A stretch of DNA of 64,000 nt from the NCBI GenBank assembly GCA_033856255.1, contig JAWVFH010000060.1, positions 7,025-71,024 on the forward strand, given 5' to 3'. The first letter of the stretch is position 1, and each line of letters opens with the position of its first letter. Source of the DNA: WHSW01 sp033856255 (lineage in GTDB: Bacteria > Actinomycetota > Thermoleophilia > Solirubrobacterales > 70-9). Under the pieces are notes generated by a model. It was not told the origin of the DNA. It ran no database searches and saw only the letters and a program-made list of their open reading frames with translations. Positions 33,441-41,797 of this stretch are shown in pieces. The position numbers and the translations under genes are program-made.

Positions 33441-34886
33441 TCAGGCGATCGTCGCCCGGCCGACGACGACGTCGCCGCTCATCAGGCAGGCCGTCTGGCC
33501 CGGCGCGACGCCGTAGGCGGGCTCGCCGAGCTCGAGCTCGAGCTCGGCGTGGTCGCCGGCCTCGACGCCGGGCAGCGCGCAGGCGAGCGGGCGCGAGTGG
33601 TAGCGAAGCCGCACGCGGTCGACGCGGCCGCCGGGACGGTGCAGGGTCGCCTCGCGAACCGGGACCCTGGTGGTCGCGAGCTGCTCGCGGCCGCCGGCGA
33701 CGACCGTGTTCGTGGCGGCGTCGGTGGCGAGCACGTAGAGGGGCTCTCGCGAGCCGACCCCGAGGCCGCGGCGCTGCCCGACCGTGAACTCGTGGTGACC
33801 GCGGTGGCTGCCGAGCCGGCGCCCAGCCCTGTCGACGATCTCGCCCACGCGCGGGCCGAGCCCACCATGGCGGGCGAGAAAGGCCCGCTTGCCCTCCCCC
33901 GCGAGGAAGCAGAGGTCCTGGCTCTCGGCCTTCGAGGCGACCGCGAGGCCGGCGCTGGAGGCGAGCTCTCGCACCTGCGGCTTCGTCAGCTCGGCGAGCG
34001 GGAACCGCAGCCGCGCCAGCGAGGTGGGCGCGAGGCCGGAGAGCATGTAGGTCTGATCCTTGGCGGGGTCCGCCGCCGCGGTCAGCAGCGGGCCCTCGCC
34101 GTCGTCGACGAGGCGGGCGTAGTGGCCGGTCGCCAGGGCCGCCGCGCCGAGGCGATCGGCGAGCGCCAGCATCGCGTCGATGCGCAGCTCGCCGTTACAG
34201 ATCACGCAGGGGTTCGGAGTGCGCCCGGCGCGGTAGCCGTCGATGAAGCCGCCGACCACGGCGGCGCGGAACCGGGGCTCGAGGTCGAGCGTCACGTGGG
34301 GGATGCCGAGCGAGTGAGCGAGCTCGCGGGCGCCGAGCACGGCGAGCGGCGAACAGCAGCTCTTGGCCGCGTCGGTGCGCCGGTCCGACCACAGCTTCAG
34401 CGTCACCGCGACCACCTCCGCCCCGCGCTCGCGCTCGACCAACGCCGCGACCGCCGAGTCGACGCCGCCGCTGAGCGCGACGAGGACGCGCTCGCCGCTC
34501 GCCGGTGCGGCTGCGAGAGAGATCGAGGATCCGGCCGCGGCGCCGAGCGCGCGCTGCAGGGCGTCCGCGGCGAGCTCGACAGCGTGGCGGCCCTGAGCGC
34601 CGATCCCGCCGAACGCCGCAGCGACCTGATCGGGGCCGATCAGGGCCGCGTCGAGCAGCTGCTCACCGTCGGCGAGCTCGGCGACCGCGGCCCCGGCCGC
34701 GCGCGCAGCGGCGCAGCCGTCGGCAGCGAAGCGCAGACGGGCGATCCGGCCGTCGTCCAGCGCGACCGAGATCCGGATCAGGTCCCCGCAGGCGGATCCG
34801 CCGGCGGCGCCGTCGAAGCCGCGGGCCAGCGGTGCGCCGTGCCGGCTGCGGTCATTCGCGTACTGGCTGAACGCCTCTCGGTCCAT
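33441..34886 (-). CDS. mnmA: NifU/IscU-like domain fused to tRNA 2-thiouridylase MnmA
   Basis: Residues 130-481 are MnmA, which thiolates U34 of Lys, Glu and Gln tRNAs: P-loop-like VLVALSGGVDSAVAAL, RTPNPCVICN (first catalytic Cys), ATGHYARL, AKDQTYMLSGL, ESQDLCFLAG (second catalytic Cys) and HHEFTVGQRRGLGV. Residues 1-120 look like an IscU/NifU scaffold domain: GSACGDLIRISVALDD with Cys33, and FAADGCAAARAAG with Cys58. The third scaffold cysteine expected near residue 101 is replaced (GRHAVELAADAL). The fusion suggests direct delivery of an iron-sulfur cluster or sulfur to MnmA; no separate scaffold gene is visible nearby. Confidence 0.88.
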   Translation of the reverse strand: MDREAFSQYANDRSRHGAPLARGFDGAAGGSACGDLIRISVALDDGRIARLRFAADGCAAARAAGAAVAELADGEQLLDAALIGPDQVAAAFGGIGAQGRHAVELAADALQRALGAAAGSSISLAAAPASGERVLVALSGGVDSAVAALVERERGAEVVAVTLKLWSDRRTDAAKSCCSPLAVLGARELAHSLGIPHVTLDLEPRFRAAVVGGFIDGYRAGRTPNPCVICNGELRIDAMLALADRLGAAALATGHYARLVDDGEGPLLTAAADPAKDQTYMLSGLAPTSLARLRFPLAELTKPQVRELASSAGLAVASKAESQDLCFLAGEGKRAFLARHGGLGPRVGEIVDRAGRRLGSHRGHHEFTVGQRRGLGVGSREPLYVLATDAATNTVVAGGREQLATTRVPVREATLHRPGGRVDRVRLRYHSRPLACALPGVEAGDHAELELELGEPAYGVAPGQTACLMSGDVVVGRATIA

Positions 34887-34916
34887 CCGGAACGAGAGTA
34901 ACGGCGCGCGGCCCGG

Positions 34917-35564
34917 CTACGGGTAGTACGGGAGGTCGGCCGGGCCCTTGTAGAGGGCGTTGTCGAGCGCCTGCTGGGCGCTGGCGGCACCCCGGAAGCC
35001 GTAGCTGACGACAACGGTCGGCATCGCCCCATCGGCCTCGGGCTTGGGGCGCATCACGATCAGCGCCGGCGTGCGGTTGAGGTCGGCGCCCTGCGTGATC
35101 CGCGAGTAGCGCGACACGTCGCCGACGGCGGTGACGAAGAGGGCGACGCCGGAGCGGCCCCCGATCGCCTCGACCGTCTTCTTCAGGTCGCGATCGTCGA
35201 TCCCGCGGTTGTCGACGACGAGCAACGCGACGGCCTTGCCCGCGTCGTAGGCGTCGACGACGGGCGCGGGCAGGCCCGGGCCGGCCTTGAAGTCGCTGGG
35301 CGGAGCAGCCGTGGTCGGCGTCACCGTCGCAGGGGGGATCACGCCGGCGGGCGCGGCGGCCGGATCGGTCGTCGCGGCGGCGGCGGGGTCGGTCGGTGCC
35401 GGGGTCGCCGGGAGGCCGCTGGTCGCGGCCGGGGTGGCGGCCGGCGGGGTCGCCGTGTCGCTCGACCCGCCCATCCGCATCAGCAGCATCAGGCCGACGA
35501 CCAGGGCGAGGACGCCGATGATCCCGGCCTGCAGGAGCGGGTTGTCGTTCAGCCGCTGCCTCAC
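34917..35564 (-). CDS. Membrane-anchored protein with thioredoxin-fold-like domain
   Basis: This 215-residue protein has a membrane anchor at residues 12-30 (AGIIGVLALVVGLMLLM), then an Ala/Pro/Thr-rich linker to about residue 90, then a compact alpha/beta domain (about 95-215). The pattern VALLVVDNRGIDDRDLKKTVEAI, VALFVTAVGDVSRY and TPALIVMRPKP resembles a thioredoxin-like fold but has no CxxC. No function is recognised. A FliA-like promoter lies upstream (35792-35818) with a leader of about 220 bases, which links the gene to the pilus regulon. It ends 30 bases before mnmA. Confidence 0.7.
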   Translation of the reverse strand: MRQRLNDNPLLQAGIIGVLALVVGLMLLMRMGGSSDTATPPAATPAATSGLPATPAPTDPAAAATTDPAAAPAGVIPPATVTPTTAAPPSDFKAGPGLPAPVVDAYDAGKAVALLVVDNRGIDDRDLKKTVEAIGGRSGVALFVTAVGDVSRYSRITQGADLNRTPALIVMRPKPEADGAMPTVVVSYGFRGAASAQQALDNALYKGPADLPYYP

Positions 35565-35791
35565 GGACAGCTCCGAACGGGAGAAGATGAAGGCCCCAGC
35601 TTGCCGTTACCGCCCTGCCTGCGAACCTGATCAAACAGGTGGGTGCCTGCCGGCGCTACGCGCAGCGCGCTACCGAACGATGGCTCCCGTGGCAATTGTG
35701 TTGGTTCACAATTTGGGCGGCTCTCGAACAAGCTCGAGCCTGCCCTAAAGGTACCAACGCGTGCGGTGGCTGAAGCGGTCACAGCCTTTAA
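35565..35791 (-). other. Structured leader region of the gene at 34917-35564
   Basis: No convincing gene is present in these 227 bases. On the minus strand the region would be the 5' leader made from the promoter at 35792-35818. It contains a stem built from GGGC-A-GGCTC and GAGCC-GCCC, and a second dyad, aattgtg/cacaatt at 35694-35713. I looked for a c-di-GMP-I riboswitch consensus and did not find one. A terminator for the upstream membrane protein gene could also lie here. Confidence 0.45.
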
Positions 35792-35818
35792 TTCGGCCGC
35801 TGGGGCAAAACTCTTGAG
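35792..35818 (-). promoter_or_regulatory. FliA-like promoter upstream of the anchored protein gene
   Basis: The minus strand reads CTCAAG, 15 bases, GCCGAA, an exact match in both hexamers to the site upstream of the minor-pilin operon. It lies ten bases after the stop of the neighbouring membrane protein gene and about 228 bases before the start of the gene it would serve. Confidence 0.68.
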
Positions 35819-35827
35819 GCGTGGGCG

Positions 35828-36772
35828 CTAGGCGGGGCGGCGCCTGAGCGCTGGCAGCACGCTCGCGACGAACAGCGCGGCGCCGATGACCAGCAGGATC
35901 AGCGGCCAGCCGAGCACCTTCCCGGCGGGGCTCGAGTCGTCGAGGTCGAGGCCGACGAAGAGGATGAACGCCGCCAAGCCGAAGGCGCCGACGTAGACCG
36001 GACCGCGGGTTTCCGAGACGGTCGCGCCGACGCCGAGCAGAGCCAGCGAGGCGAGCAGCAGCTCGAGATCCCAGAACAGGGTCGGGCCGCCGCTCGGCCG
36101 CCCGGTTATGAGATCCGTGGGCTGGGCGAAGAAGCTCTGGTAGATGACGAAGGAGAGCGCGCCCGCGCCCACCGCGGCGATCCCGGCGACGGTGACGACG
36201 TCGCCACCGGCGCGCTCAACCGGACCGGCCATCGAGACCGCCGCCGCCAGGACGAGCAGGAGCGCCGCGACCGCGAGCAGCAGCCAGCGCACCGTCCCCA
36301 CGTCGTTGAGGCCGTTGTCGAGGAGCTCGGCCCAGAGAGCGAGCCAGGCCACGATCACGGCGAGCCCGCCGAGCAGCGCGCCAACCCGCAACCGGGCGCC
36401 GAACAGGGCGATGAACGCCGCCGCGGCGGTGAGCAGGAAGATCCAAGCGACGTTGAGCGGCGCCCCGGTGTCGCCGCCCACCCACGCGACGAAGGCGAAC
36501 AGGGTCGCCGGCGTGAGCAGGATCGCGAAGACGATGAACACCGTCTGCCACGGCAGCGTTCGGCCGCTGGCGCGGGCGCCGAGGTACCCGGTCCAGAAGA
36601 GGAACTTGGTCAGGACGGCGAAGATCAGGAAGACGACGAAGTCGCCCCACGGATCGGCGAACGAGGTGCGCCTGAACAGGAGCACGAGCGTTCCGGTGGC
36701 GAGCAGCAGCCCACCGGCCGCGCGCATCCCGCCCCTGGAGTCCTGGCCGAGCACGGCACGAACCTTGTCCAC
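35828..36772 (-). CDS. Polytopic membrane protein of unknown function
   Basis: This 314-residue, mostly hydrophobic protein has about eight to nine predicted membrane helices (for example GGLLLATGTLVLLF, VVFLIFAVLTKFLFWTGYL, TVFIVFAILLTPATLFAFVAW, WLLLAVAALLLVLAAAVSM) and a basic C-terminus. No catalytic motif is visible and I do not recognise the family. It lies 61 bases downstream of aspS in the same orientation and could be co-transcribed with it. Small periplasm-facing loops argue for a transporter-like or integral structural role, but this is not demonstrated. Confidence 0.7.
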   Translation of the reverse strand: MDKVRAVLGQDSRGGMRAAGGLLLATGTLVLLFRRTSFADPWGDFVVFLIFAVLTKFLFWTGYLGARASGRTLPWQTVFIVFAILLTPATLFAFVAWVGGDTGAPLNVAWIFLLTAAAAFIALFGARLRVGALLGGLAVIVAWLALWAELLDNGLNDVGTVRWLLLAVAALLLVLAAAVSMAGPVERAGGDVVTVAGIAAVGAGALSFVIYQSFFAQPTDLITGRPSGGPTLFWDLELLLASLALLGVGATVSETRGPVYVGAFGLAAFILFVGLDLDDSSPAGKVLGWPLILLVIGAALFVASVLPALRRRPA

Positions 36773-36833
36773 GATCGCTCCTTCCTCCGACGATCTGCCA
36801 CAGGAAGGTAATCCGGGCGGCGGACGCCGCCGC

Positions 36834-38633
36834 TCAGCCGGGGCGCTTGGCCCGCAGCGAGAGGCCGAGGTCGCGCAGCTGCACGTCGTCGACCGGGGTC
36901 GGCGCGCCGGTCAGCGGGTCGGCTCCCGAGGCCGCCTTCGGGAAGGCGATCACGTCGCGGATCGAGTCCGCGTGCTGGAGGCGCTGGACCCAGCGGTCGA
37001 GTCCGTAGGCGATCCCGCCGTGCGGCGGCGCGCCGTACTTCAGCGCCTCGAGCAGGAAGCCGAACCGCTCGTTGGCCTCCTCGGCCCCGATCCCGATCGC
37101 CTCCAGGGCCCGCTGCTGGAGCTCGGGGTCCGAGATCCTGATCGAGCCGCCGCCGAGCTCCTGGCCGTTCCAGACCACGTCGTAGGCGAGCGCTCGCGCC
37201 GCGCCCGGGTCGTCGAGGTCGAGCTCGCCGGCCGGCGCGGTGAACGGATGGTGGAGCGCATCCCAGCGCCCCTCCCCCTCGTTCCACCCGAACATCGGCC
37301 ACTCAGTGATCCAGCAGAGCTCCTCCGCGTCGGCGTCGATCAGCTCGAAGCGCTCGCCGAGGTCGAGGCGCAGCTGGGCGAGCACCGCGTTGGCGACGTC
37401 GGGCTTGTCGGCGACGACGAGCAGCAGGTCGCCCTCCGCGGCCGCGAGGCGCTCGTTGAGCGCCGACAGCTCCGGCTCGGAGAGGAACTTCGCCGTCGGC
37501 GAGCGCCAGCCGGCACCCTCGCGAAACGCCCACACCAGGCCCTTGGCGCCGAGCTCCTGGGCGCGCTCGATCAGGCCGTCGAGGACCGAGCGGGGCACGT
37601 CGCGGGCGCCGGCGTTGAGGCCCTTGACGATCCCGCCGGCCTCGATCGCGCCGCGAAAGACCTTGAACTCGGTCCCTGCGAGCAGGTCGGTGAGCTCGGT
37701 GAGCTCGAGCCCGAAGCGCAGGTCGGGACGGTCGGTGCCGAAGCGGGCGATCGCCTCGTCGTAGGGGATCCGGCGCAGGGGCAGCTCCAGGGCCGGGCCG
37801 TCGACGGCCGCGAACACCGCCGCCAGCAGGCGCTCGTTGACCTCGAGCACGTCCTCGACGCCCACGAACGACATCTCGATGTCGAGCTGGGTGAAGTCGG
37901 GCTGGCGGTCGGCGCGCTGGTCCTCGTCGCGAAAGCAACGCACGATCTGGAAGTAGCGCTCGAAGCCGGCGACCATCAGCAGCTGCTTGAACAGCTGCGG
38001 CGACTGCGGCAGCGCATAGAAGGCCCCCGGCTCGCGGCGCCAGGGGACGAGGAAGTCGCGGGCGCCCTCCGGGGTCGAGCGCGAGAGCATCGGCGTCTCG
38101 ATCTCCAGGAAGCCCTCGCCGCCGAGGAAGGCGCGGATCGCGGCCGCCACCCGGTGGCGCTTGACGATCGCCGCCGCCATGCGCTCCCGCCGCAGGTCGA
38201 GGTAGCGGTGGCGCAGCCGCGCCTCCTCGCCGACCTCGCCCGAGAAGCCCTCGATCTCGAACGGCGGCGTCTGCGCGTCGGCGAGCATGTCCGCGGCGCT
38301 GACCTGGAGCTCGAACTCGCCGGTCGGCAGCTCGGGGTTGATGGTCTCCGGATCGCGGCGGACGACGGTCCCGGCGACGCTGATCACGTCCTCGGCGCGC
38401 AGCCGGTGGGCGAGCTCGAAGGCCTCGCCGGAGCGCTCGGGGTGAAAGACGAGCTGGACGAGCCCGGTGCGATCGCGCAGGTCGATGAACACGAGGCCGC
38501 CGTGGTCGCGGCGCCGGTGGACCCAGCCGGCGAGCCGCGCCTCGCCGTCGACGCGATCGCCGAGCACCTGGCCGCACCAGGTGTCGCGGTACTCGTTCGC
38601 CCGCAGGGCGGGGAAGTCGGGCAGCTCGCTCAC
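36834..38633 (-). CDS. aspS: Aspartyl-tRNA synthetase
   Basis: This bacterial-type AspRS of 599 residues has an N-terminal OB-fold anticodon domain (AGWVHRRRDHGGLVFIDLRDRTG, about 35-60). Class II motif 2 is seen around RCFRDEDQRADRQPDFTQLDIEMSF and motif 3 around GIAYGLDRWVQRL, and a GAD insertion domain lies at about 290-420. Length is normal for the discriminating or non-discriminating bacterial forms, which I cannot tell apart here. It overlaps hisS by four bases (ATGA), the common hisS-aspS pair. Confidence 0.96.
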   Translation of the reverse strand: MSELPDFPALRANEYRDTWCGQVLGDRVDGEARLAGWVHRRRDHGGLVFIDLRDRTGLVQLVFHPERSGEAFELAHRLRAEDVISVAGTVVRRDPETINPELPTGEFELQVSAADMLADAQTPPFEIEGFSGEVGEEARLRHRYLDLRRERMAAAIVKRHRVAAAIRAFLGGEGFLEIETPMLSRSTPEGARDFLVPWRREPGAFYALPQSPQLFKQLLMVAGFERYFQIVRCFRDEDQRADRQPDFTQLDIEMSFVGVEDVLEVNERLLAAVFAAVDGPALELPLRRIPYDEAIARFGTDRPDLRFGLELTELTDLLAGTEFKVFRGAIEAGGIVKGLNAGARDVPRSVLDGLIERAQELGAKGLVWAFREGAGWRSPTAKFLSEPELSALNERLAAAEGDLLLVVADKPDVANAVLAQLRLDLGERFELIDADAEELCWITEWPMFGWNEGEGRWDALHHPFTAPAGELDLDDPGAARALAYDVVWNGQELGGGSIRISDPELQQRALEAIGIGAEEANERFGFLLEALKYGAPPHGGIAYGLDRWVQRLQHADSIRDVIAFPKAASGADPLTGAPTPVDDVQLRDLGLSLRAKRPG

Positions 38634-39865
38634 GATTTGAGCACCTCGACGGCCCGGGCGAGGTCGAGCGCCTGCTGCTCGCCGCTCGACATGTCGCGGA
38701 CCTCCGCCCCACCCTCGTCGTCGATGATCACCGCCCGGCGGGCGCCGATCCGGTCGGCCTGCTTCATCTGCCCCTTCAGCGAGCGGCCGGCGAGGTCGAG
38801 CTCCGCGTGCAGGCCGGCGCCGCGCAGCTCGCGGACGAGGGCGAAGGCGCGCTCCGAGTGGGCGGCCGGCGCGGTGACGAAGACGTCCGCGGACGGCTCC
38901 GCGGGCGGGCTCTCGAGGGCCAGCAGGATGCGCTCGATCCCAGCCGCCCAGCCGCAGCCCGCGGCCGCCGGGCCGCCGAGCGCCTCGACGAGGCCGTCGT
39001 AGCGACCGCCACCGCCGAGGGTGGCGGCCTGGGCGTCGAGAGACTCGGACTCGAACTCGAACACGGTGCGGGTGTAGTAGTCGAGGCCGCGGACGAGCGT
39101 CCCGTCGAGCTCGTAGGGGACGCCGGCGTGGTCGAGCAGCCGGCGCACCTCGCCGAAGTGCTCGGCGTCGGCTTCGTCGAGCCGGTCGACGAGCTGCGGC
39201 GCGGCCGCCATCACAGCCCTCGTTCCCTCGTCCTTGGAGTCGAAGGCGCGCAGCGGGTTCTCCTCGATGCGCTCGCGGACGTCGGGCGCCAGCTCGGCCT
39301 CGTGGGCGCGCAGGTAGGCGATCAGCTCCTCACGGTGGGCCGCCCGCGAGTCCGGTGAGCCCAGGCTCGAGAGCCTCAGCGTCAGCCCGGGCACGCCGAG
39401 CTCGCGAAACAGATCGCCGAGCAGCAGGATCAGCTCGACGTCGGCGAGCGGCGAGTCGGTGCCGATCACCTCGGCACCGATCTGGTTGAACTGGCGATAG
39501 CGCCCCGCCTGCGGGCGCTCGTGGCGAAAGTACGGCCCCCAATGCCAGAGCTTCACCGGCTGCGGCAGCTTGTGCATGCCGTGCTCGACGTAGGCGCGGA
39601 CGATCGCCGCCGTGCCCTCGGGACGGAGGGTGAGCGAGCGATCGCCTTGGTCGGTGAACGTGAACATCTCCTTCTGGACCACGTCCGTGCTCGCGCCCAC
39701 GCCGCGGGAGAAGAGCTCGGTGTCCTCGAAGATCGGCGTCTCGATCCGCCCGTAGCCGGCGCGGCCGAAGAGCTCGACGCAGGCCAGGTGCACGCGGCGG
39801 CGGGCGTCCTGCTCGGCGGGCAGGATGTCGGAGGTCCCCCGGGGGGCCTGGAAGCGCGCGCTCAC
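38630..39865 (-). CDS. hisS: Histidyl-tRNA synthetase
   Basis: HisRS of 411 residues, a class II dimer. QAPRGTSDILPAEQ is the family's N-terminal signature, LTLRPEGTAAIVRAYVEHGM and WHWGPYFRHERPQAGRYRQFNQIGAEVIG are motif 2 elements, and the HisA motifs LVRGLDYYTRTVFEF and GGGGRYDGLVEALGG are present. The C-terminal anticodon-binding domain starts near residue 320. It begins nine bases after the metallo-hydrolase gene stop and overlaps aspS. Confidence 0.96.
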   Translation of the reverse strand: MSARFQAPRGTSDILPAEQDARRRVHLACVELFGRAGYGRIETPIFEDTELFSRGVGASTDVVQKEMFTFTDQGDRSLTLRPEGTAAIVRAYVEHGMHKLPQPVKLWHWGPYFRHERPQAGRYRQFNQIGAEVIGTDSPLADVELILLLGDLFRELGVPGLTLRLSSLGSPDSRAAHREELIAYLRAHEAELAPDVRERIEENPLRAFDSKDEGTRAVMAAAPQLVDRLDEADAEHFGEVRRLLDHAGVPYELDGTLVRGLDYYTRTVFEFESESLDAQAATLGGGGRYDGLVEALGGPAAAGCGWAAGIERILLALESPPAEPSADVFVTAPAAHSERAFALVRELRGAGLHAELDLAGRSLKGQMKQADRIGARRAVIIDDEGGAEVRDMSSGEQQALDLARAVEVLKS

Positions 39866-39874
39866 AGCCGCAAC

Positions 39875-40513
39875 CTAACGGGCGAGCTCGGCGAGGAACG
39901 GGTTGGTGGCGCGCTCGGCGCCGAGCGTCGTGATCCCCATGTGCCCGGGATAGACGACCGTCTCCTCCGGAAAGCCGTCGACGAGCGTGCCGATGCTCTT
40001 CAGCAGGGTCGGCCAGTCGCCTCCCGGCAGGTCGACGCGGCCGACCGAGCCCTGAAAGAGGACGTCCCCGGAAAACAGCGCCGCCTCGTCGCGGATCGCG
40101 TACGTGACGTGCCCGGGGCTGTGCCCGGGCGTGAACAGGACCTCGATCTCCATCCCGGCGAGCTCGAGCTTCTCGCCGCCGGCGACCGTCTCGTCGGCGT
40201 CGTAGCTCTCATACGGCCCGAACCCCGGCCAGGGGACGTAGGACATGATGTCGGCGAGCACCGGGACCTCGATCTCCGGGCAGTAGACGGGTGCCCCGGT
40301 CGCCCGCGCCACCGGCGCGACGGCGCCGATGTGGTCGAAGTGCGTGTGGGTGACGAGGATCGCGTCGATCCCGAGCCCGAGCTCGTCGACGACGTGGAGG
40401 ATCCGATCGGCCTCCTCGCCGGGGTCGACGATCAGGCCGCGATCGGCGCCCTGGCGACGAATCACGAAGCAGTTCTCGGCCACCTGGCCGACGGTGAGCA
40501 TGCGGACGTCCAT
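39875..40513 (-). CDS. Metallo-beta-lactamase-fold hydrolase (glyoxalase II-like)
   Basis: This 212-residue enzyme has the binuclear zinc motif THTHFDHIGAV, plus GHSPGHVTY, the bridging Asp in ALFSGDVLFQGSVGR and the last His in VYPGHMG. It matches the YcbL/hydroxyacylglutathione hydrolase-like group often found next to hisS in bacteria. The natural substrate is unknown. It is followed nine bases later by hisS, and the three genes hydrolase-hisS-aspS probably form an operon. Confidence 0.88.
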   Translation of the reverse strand: MDVRMLTVGQVAENCFVIRRQGADRGLIVDPGEEADRILHVVDELGLGIDAILVTHTHFDHIGAVAPVARATGAPVYCPEIEVPVLADIMSYVPWPGFGPYESYDADETVAGGEKLELAGMEIEVLFTPGHSPGHVTYAIRDEAALFSGDVLFQGSVGRVDLPGGDWPTLLKSIGTLVDGFPEETVVYPGHMGITTLGAERATNPFLAELAR

Positions 40514-40518
40514 GGCCT

Positions 40519-40911
40519 CTACCGCTGCTGCTTCTTCGCCGCCCGCTCCGCCATCAGCTGGCGCAGCCGCCGCTGGTACATGAAGCGGTCGATGTAGTAG
40601 CCCATCGGCACGTACATCCCAAGCATCACGACCGAGAGCGCCAGAGCCGAGCCGACCGGGCGCTTGAAGAGCAGGAAGAAGAGCAGGAAGAAGATCGCGG
40701 CGCCGAACAGGCCGCGCTTGAAGGCGCCGCCCCAGGTCGGCGGGACGTCGCGACGATCGACCACGCGACCCTTCGCCGGCTGGCGCTTCTTGCGGGCCCG
40801 GGCCTTGGCCTCCTCGCGGGTCCGGGGGCGCCCGCGCGGGCCCCGGTCGTCGATCCGGCCCGTCTGGGTGCCGCGATGCTTGCGGCGGCGCTTCTTCCTC
40901 GTCTGAGCCAT
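40519..40911 (-). CDS. Small basic protein with two membrane segments
   Basis: The 130-residue protein has a very basic first half (KKRRRKHRGTQTG, RTREEAKARARKKRQPAKG), consistent with binding nucleic acid or acidic membrane surfaces. A hydrophobic hairpin follows (about residues 65-105, LFGAAIFFLLFFLLF and GSALALSVVMLGMYVPMGYYI), with a basic tail. No known motif is seen. It lies five bases upstream of the metallo-hydrolase gene in the same operon. Similar basic two-helix proteins are common as uncharacterised actinobacterial membrane proteins. Confidence 0.65.
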   Translation of the reverse strand: MAQTRKKRRRKHRGTQTGRIDDRGPRGRPRTREEAKARARKKRQPAKGRVVDRRDVPPTWGGAFKRGLFGAAIFFLLFFLLFKRPVGSALALSVVMLGMYVPMGYYIDRFMYQRRLRQLMAERAAKKQQR

Positions 40912-40923
40912 CGGGCGAAGAGG

Positions 40924-41790
40924 CTAACCGAGCCGCCGCTCGAGCACCTGCAGATCCGGGTCGAAGCCGCGCAGGGGAACGTCGCCGGGCAGCTCGCGCA
41001 GCGACGCCTCCGGAACCAGGCCGACCACCTCGCCGGCGACGGGCCGGACCCCGCGTTCCGCGCCGAGCACCCGGATCCGCTCGATCACCTCGGCCAGCGA
41101 GACGGTGAGCGGGTCGTGGACGTTGGTCGAGATCTGGGCCCGCTCGCCGAGGTCGATCGCGATCGCCCGCACGCCCTCGATCCCGCCGCCGGACTCCCGC
41201 AGGCTCGCCGCGATCTCGCGCGCGGTCTCCAGGTCGTCGCTGTCGAGCTCGACGTTGAAGGCCGCGAGCGGCGGGCGCGCCGTCACCAGCACCGCCCCGG
41301 CCGTCGGATGGGGCTGGGCCGGGCCGAGGTCCGGCTCCAGCTCACCGGCGGCCATCCGTGCTTTCAGAGCCGTGATCCCGCCGGCTCGGAAGAAGGCGCG
41401 CTCGCGCCGCTCCGGAGCGGTGGCGAGCTCGCCGTAGAGGAAGACCGGCAGGCCGAGGTCGGTGAGCGCCGGCGCCAGGGCGAGGGCCAGCTCGCGGGCG
41501 GCGGGGCGCTCCTCCGCCGCGAGCCAGACCAGCGGGCAGACGTCGAGCGCCCCGATGCAGGGGTGCGCGCCGGTGTGGGCGTCGATGTCGATCCGCTCGA
41601 CGCAGGCCCGCGCGCCATCGACGAGCCCCTCGAAGAGCTCGCGACGCGAACCCGCGAGGGTGAGCACGGTGCGGTTGTGGACCTCGTCGGTGTGGCGGTC
41701 GAGCAGCCGGGCGCGGGCGAAGGCCGTGGCGATCGCGCTGATCGCATCGGCGTCGCGGCCTTCCGAGAAGTTCGGGACGGCGAGCGCCAT
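40924..41790 (-). CDS. ftcD: Glutamate formimidoyltransferase (FtcD N-terminal type)
   Basis: The 288-residue enzyme transfers the formimino group from formiminoglutamate to tetrahydrofolate in histidine breakdown. LAVPNFSEGRD is the typical N-terminus, and HTDEVHNRTVLTLAG, DIDAHTGAHPCIGALDVCPLVWL and AFFRAGG(I)TALK match the family. There is no cyclodeaminase domain, so it is the single-domain form. No histidine catabolism genes are nearby, and related proteins are sometimes annotated outside that pathway. Confidence 0.85.
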   Translation of the reverse strand: MALAVPNFSEGRDADAISAIATAFARARLLDRHTDEVHNRTVLTLAGSRRELFEGLVDGARACVERIDIDAHTGAHPCIGALDVCPLVWLAAEERPAARELALALAPALTDLGLPVFLYGELATAPERRERAFFRAGGITALKARMAAGELEPDLGPAQPHPTAGAVLVTARPPLAAFNVELDSDDLETAREIAASLRESGGGIEGVRAIAIDLGERAQISTNVHDPLTVSLAEVIERIRVLGAERGVRPVAGEVVGLVPEASLRELPGDVPLRGFDPDLQVLERRLG

Positions 41791-41797
41791 CGCCCTC

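Noticed and set aside
36144..39002. Very long plus-strand open frame of 952 codons opposite aspS and hisS
   Set aside because: High G+C produces long antisense frames. Its sequence is low-complexity (Ala, Arg, Val-rich) and the opposite strand encodes complete synthetases.
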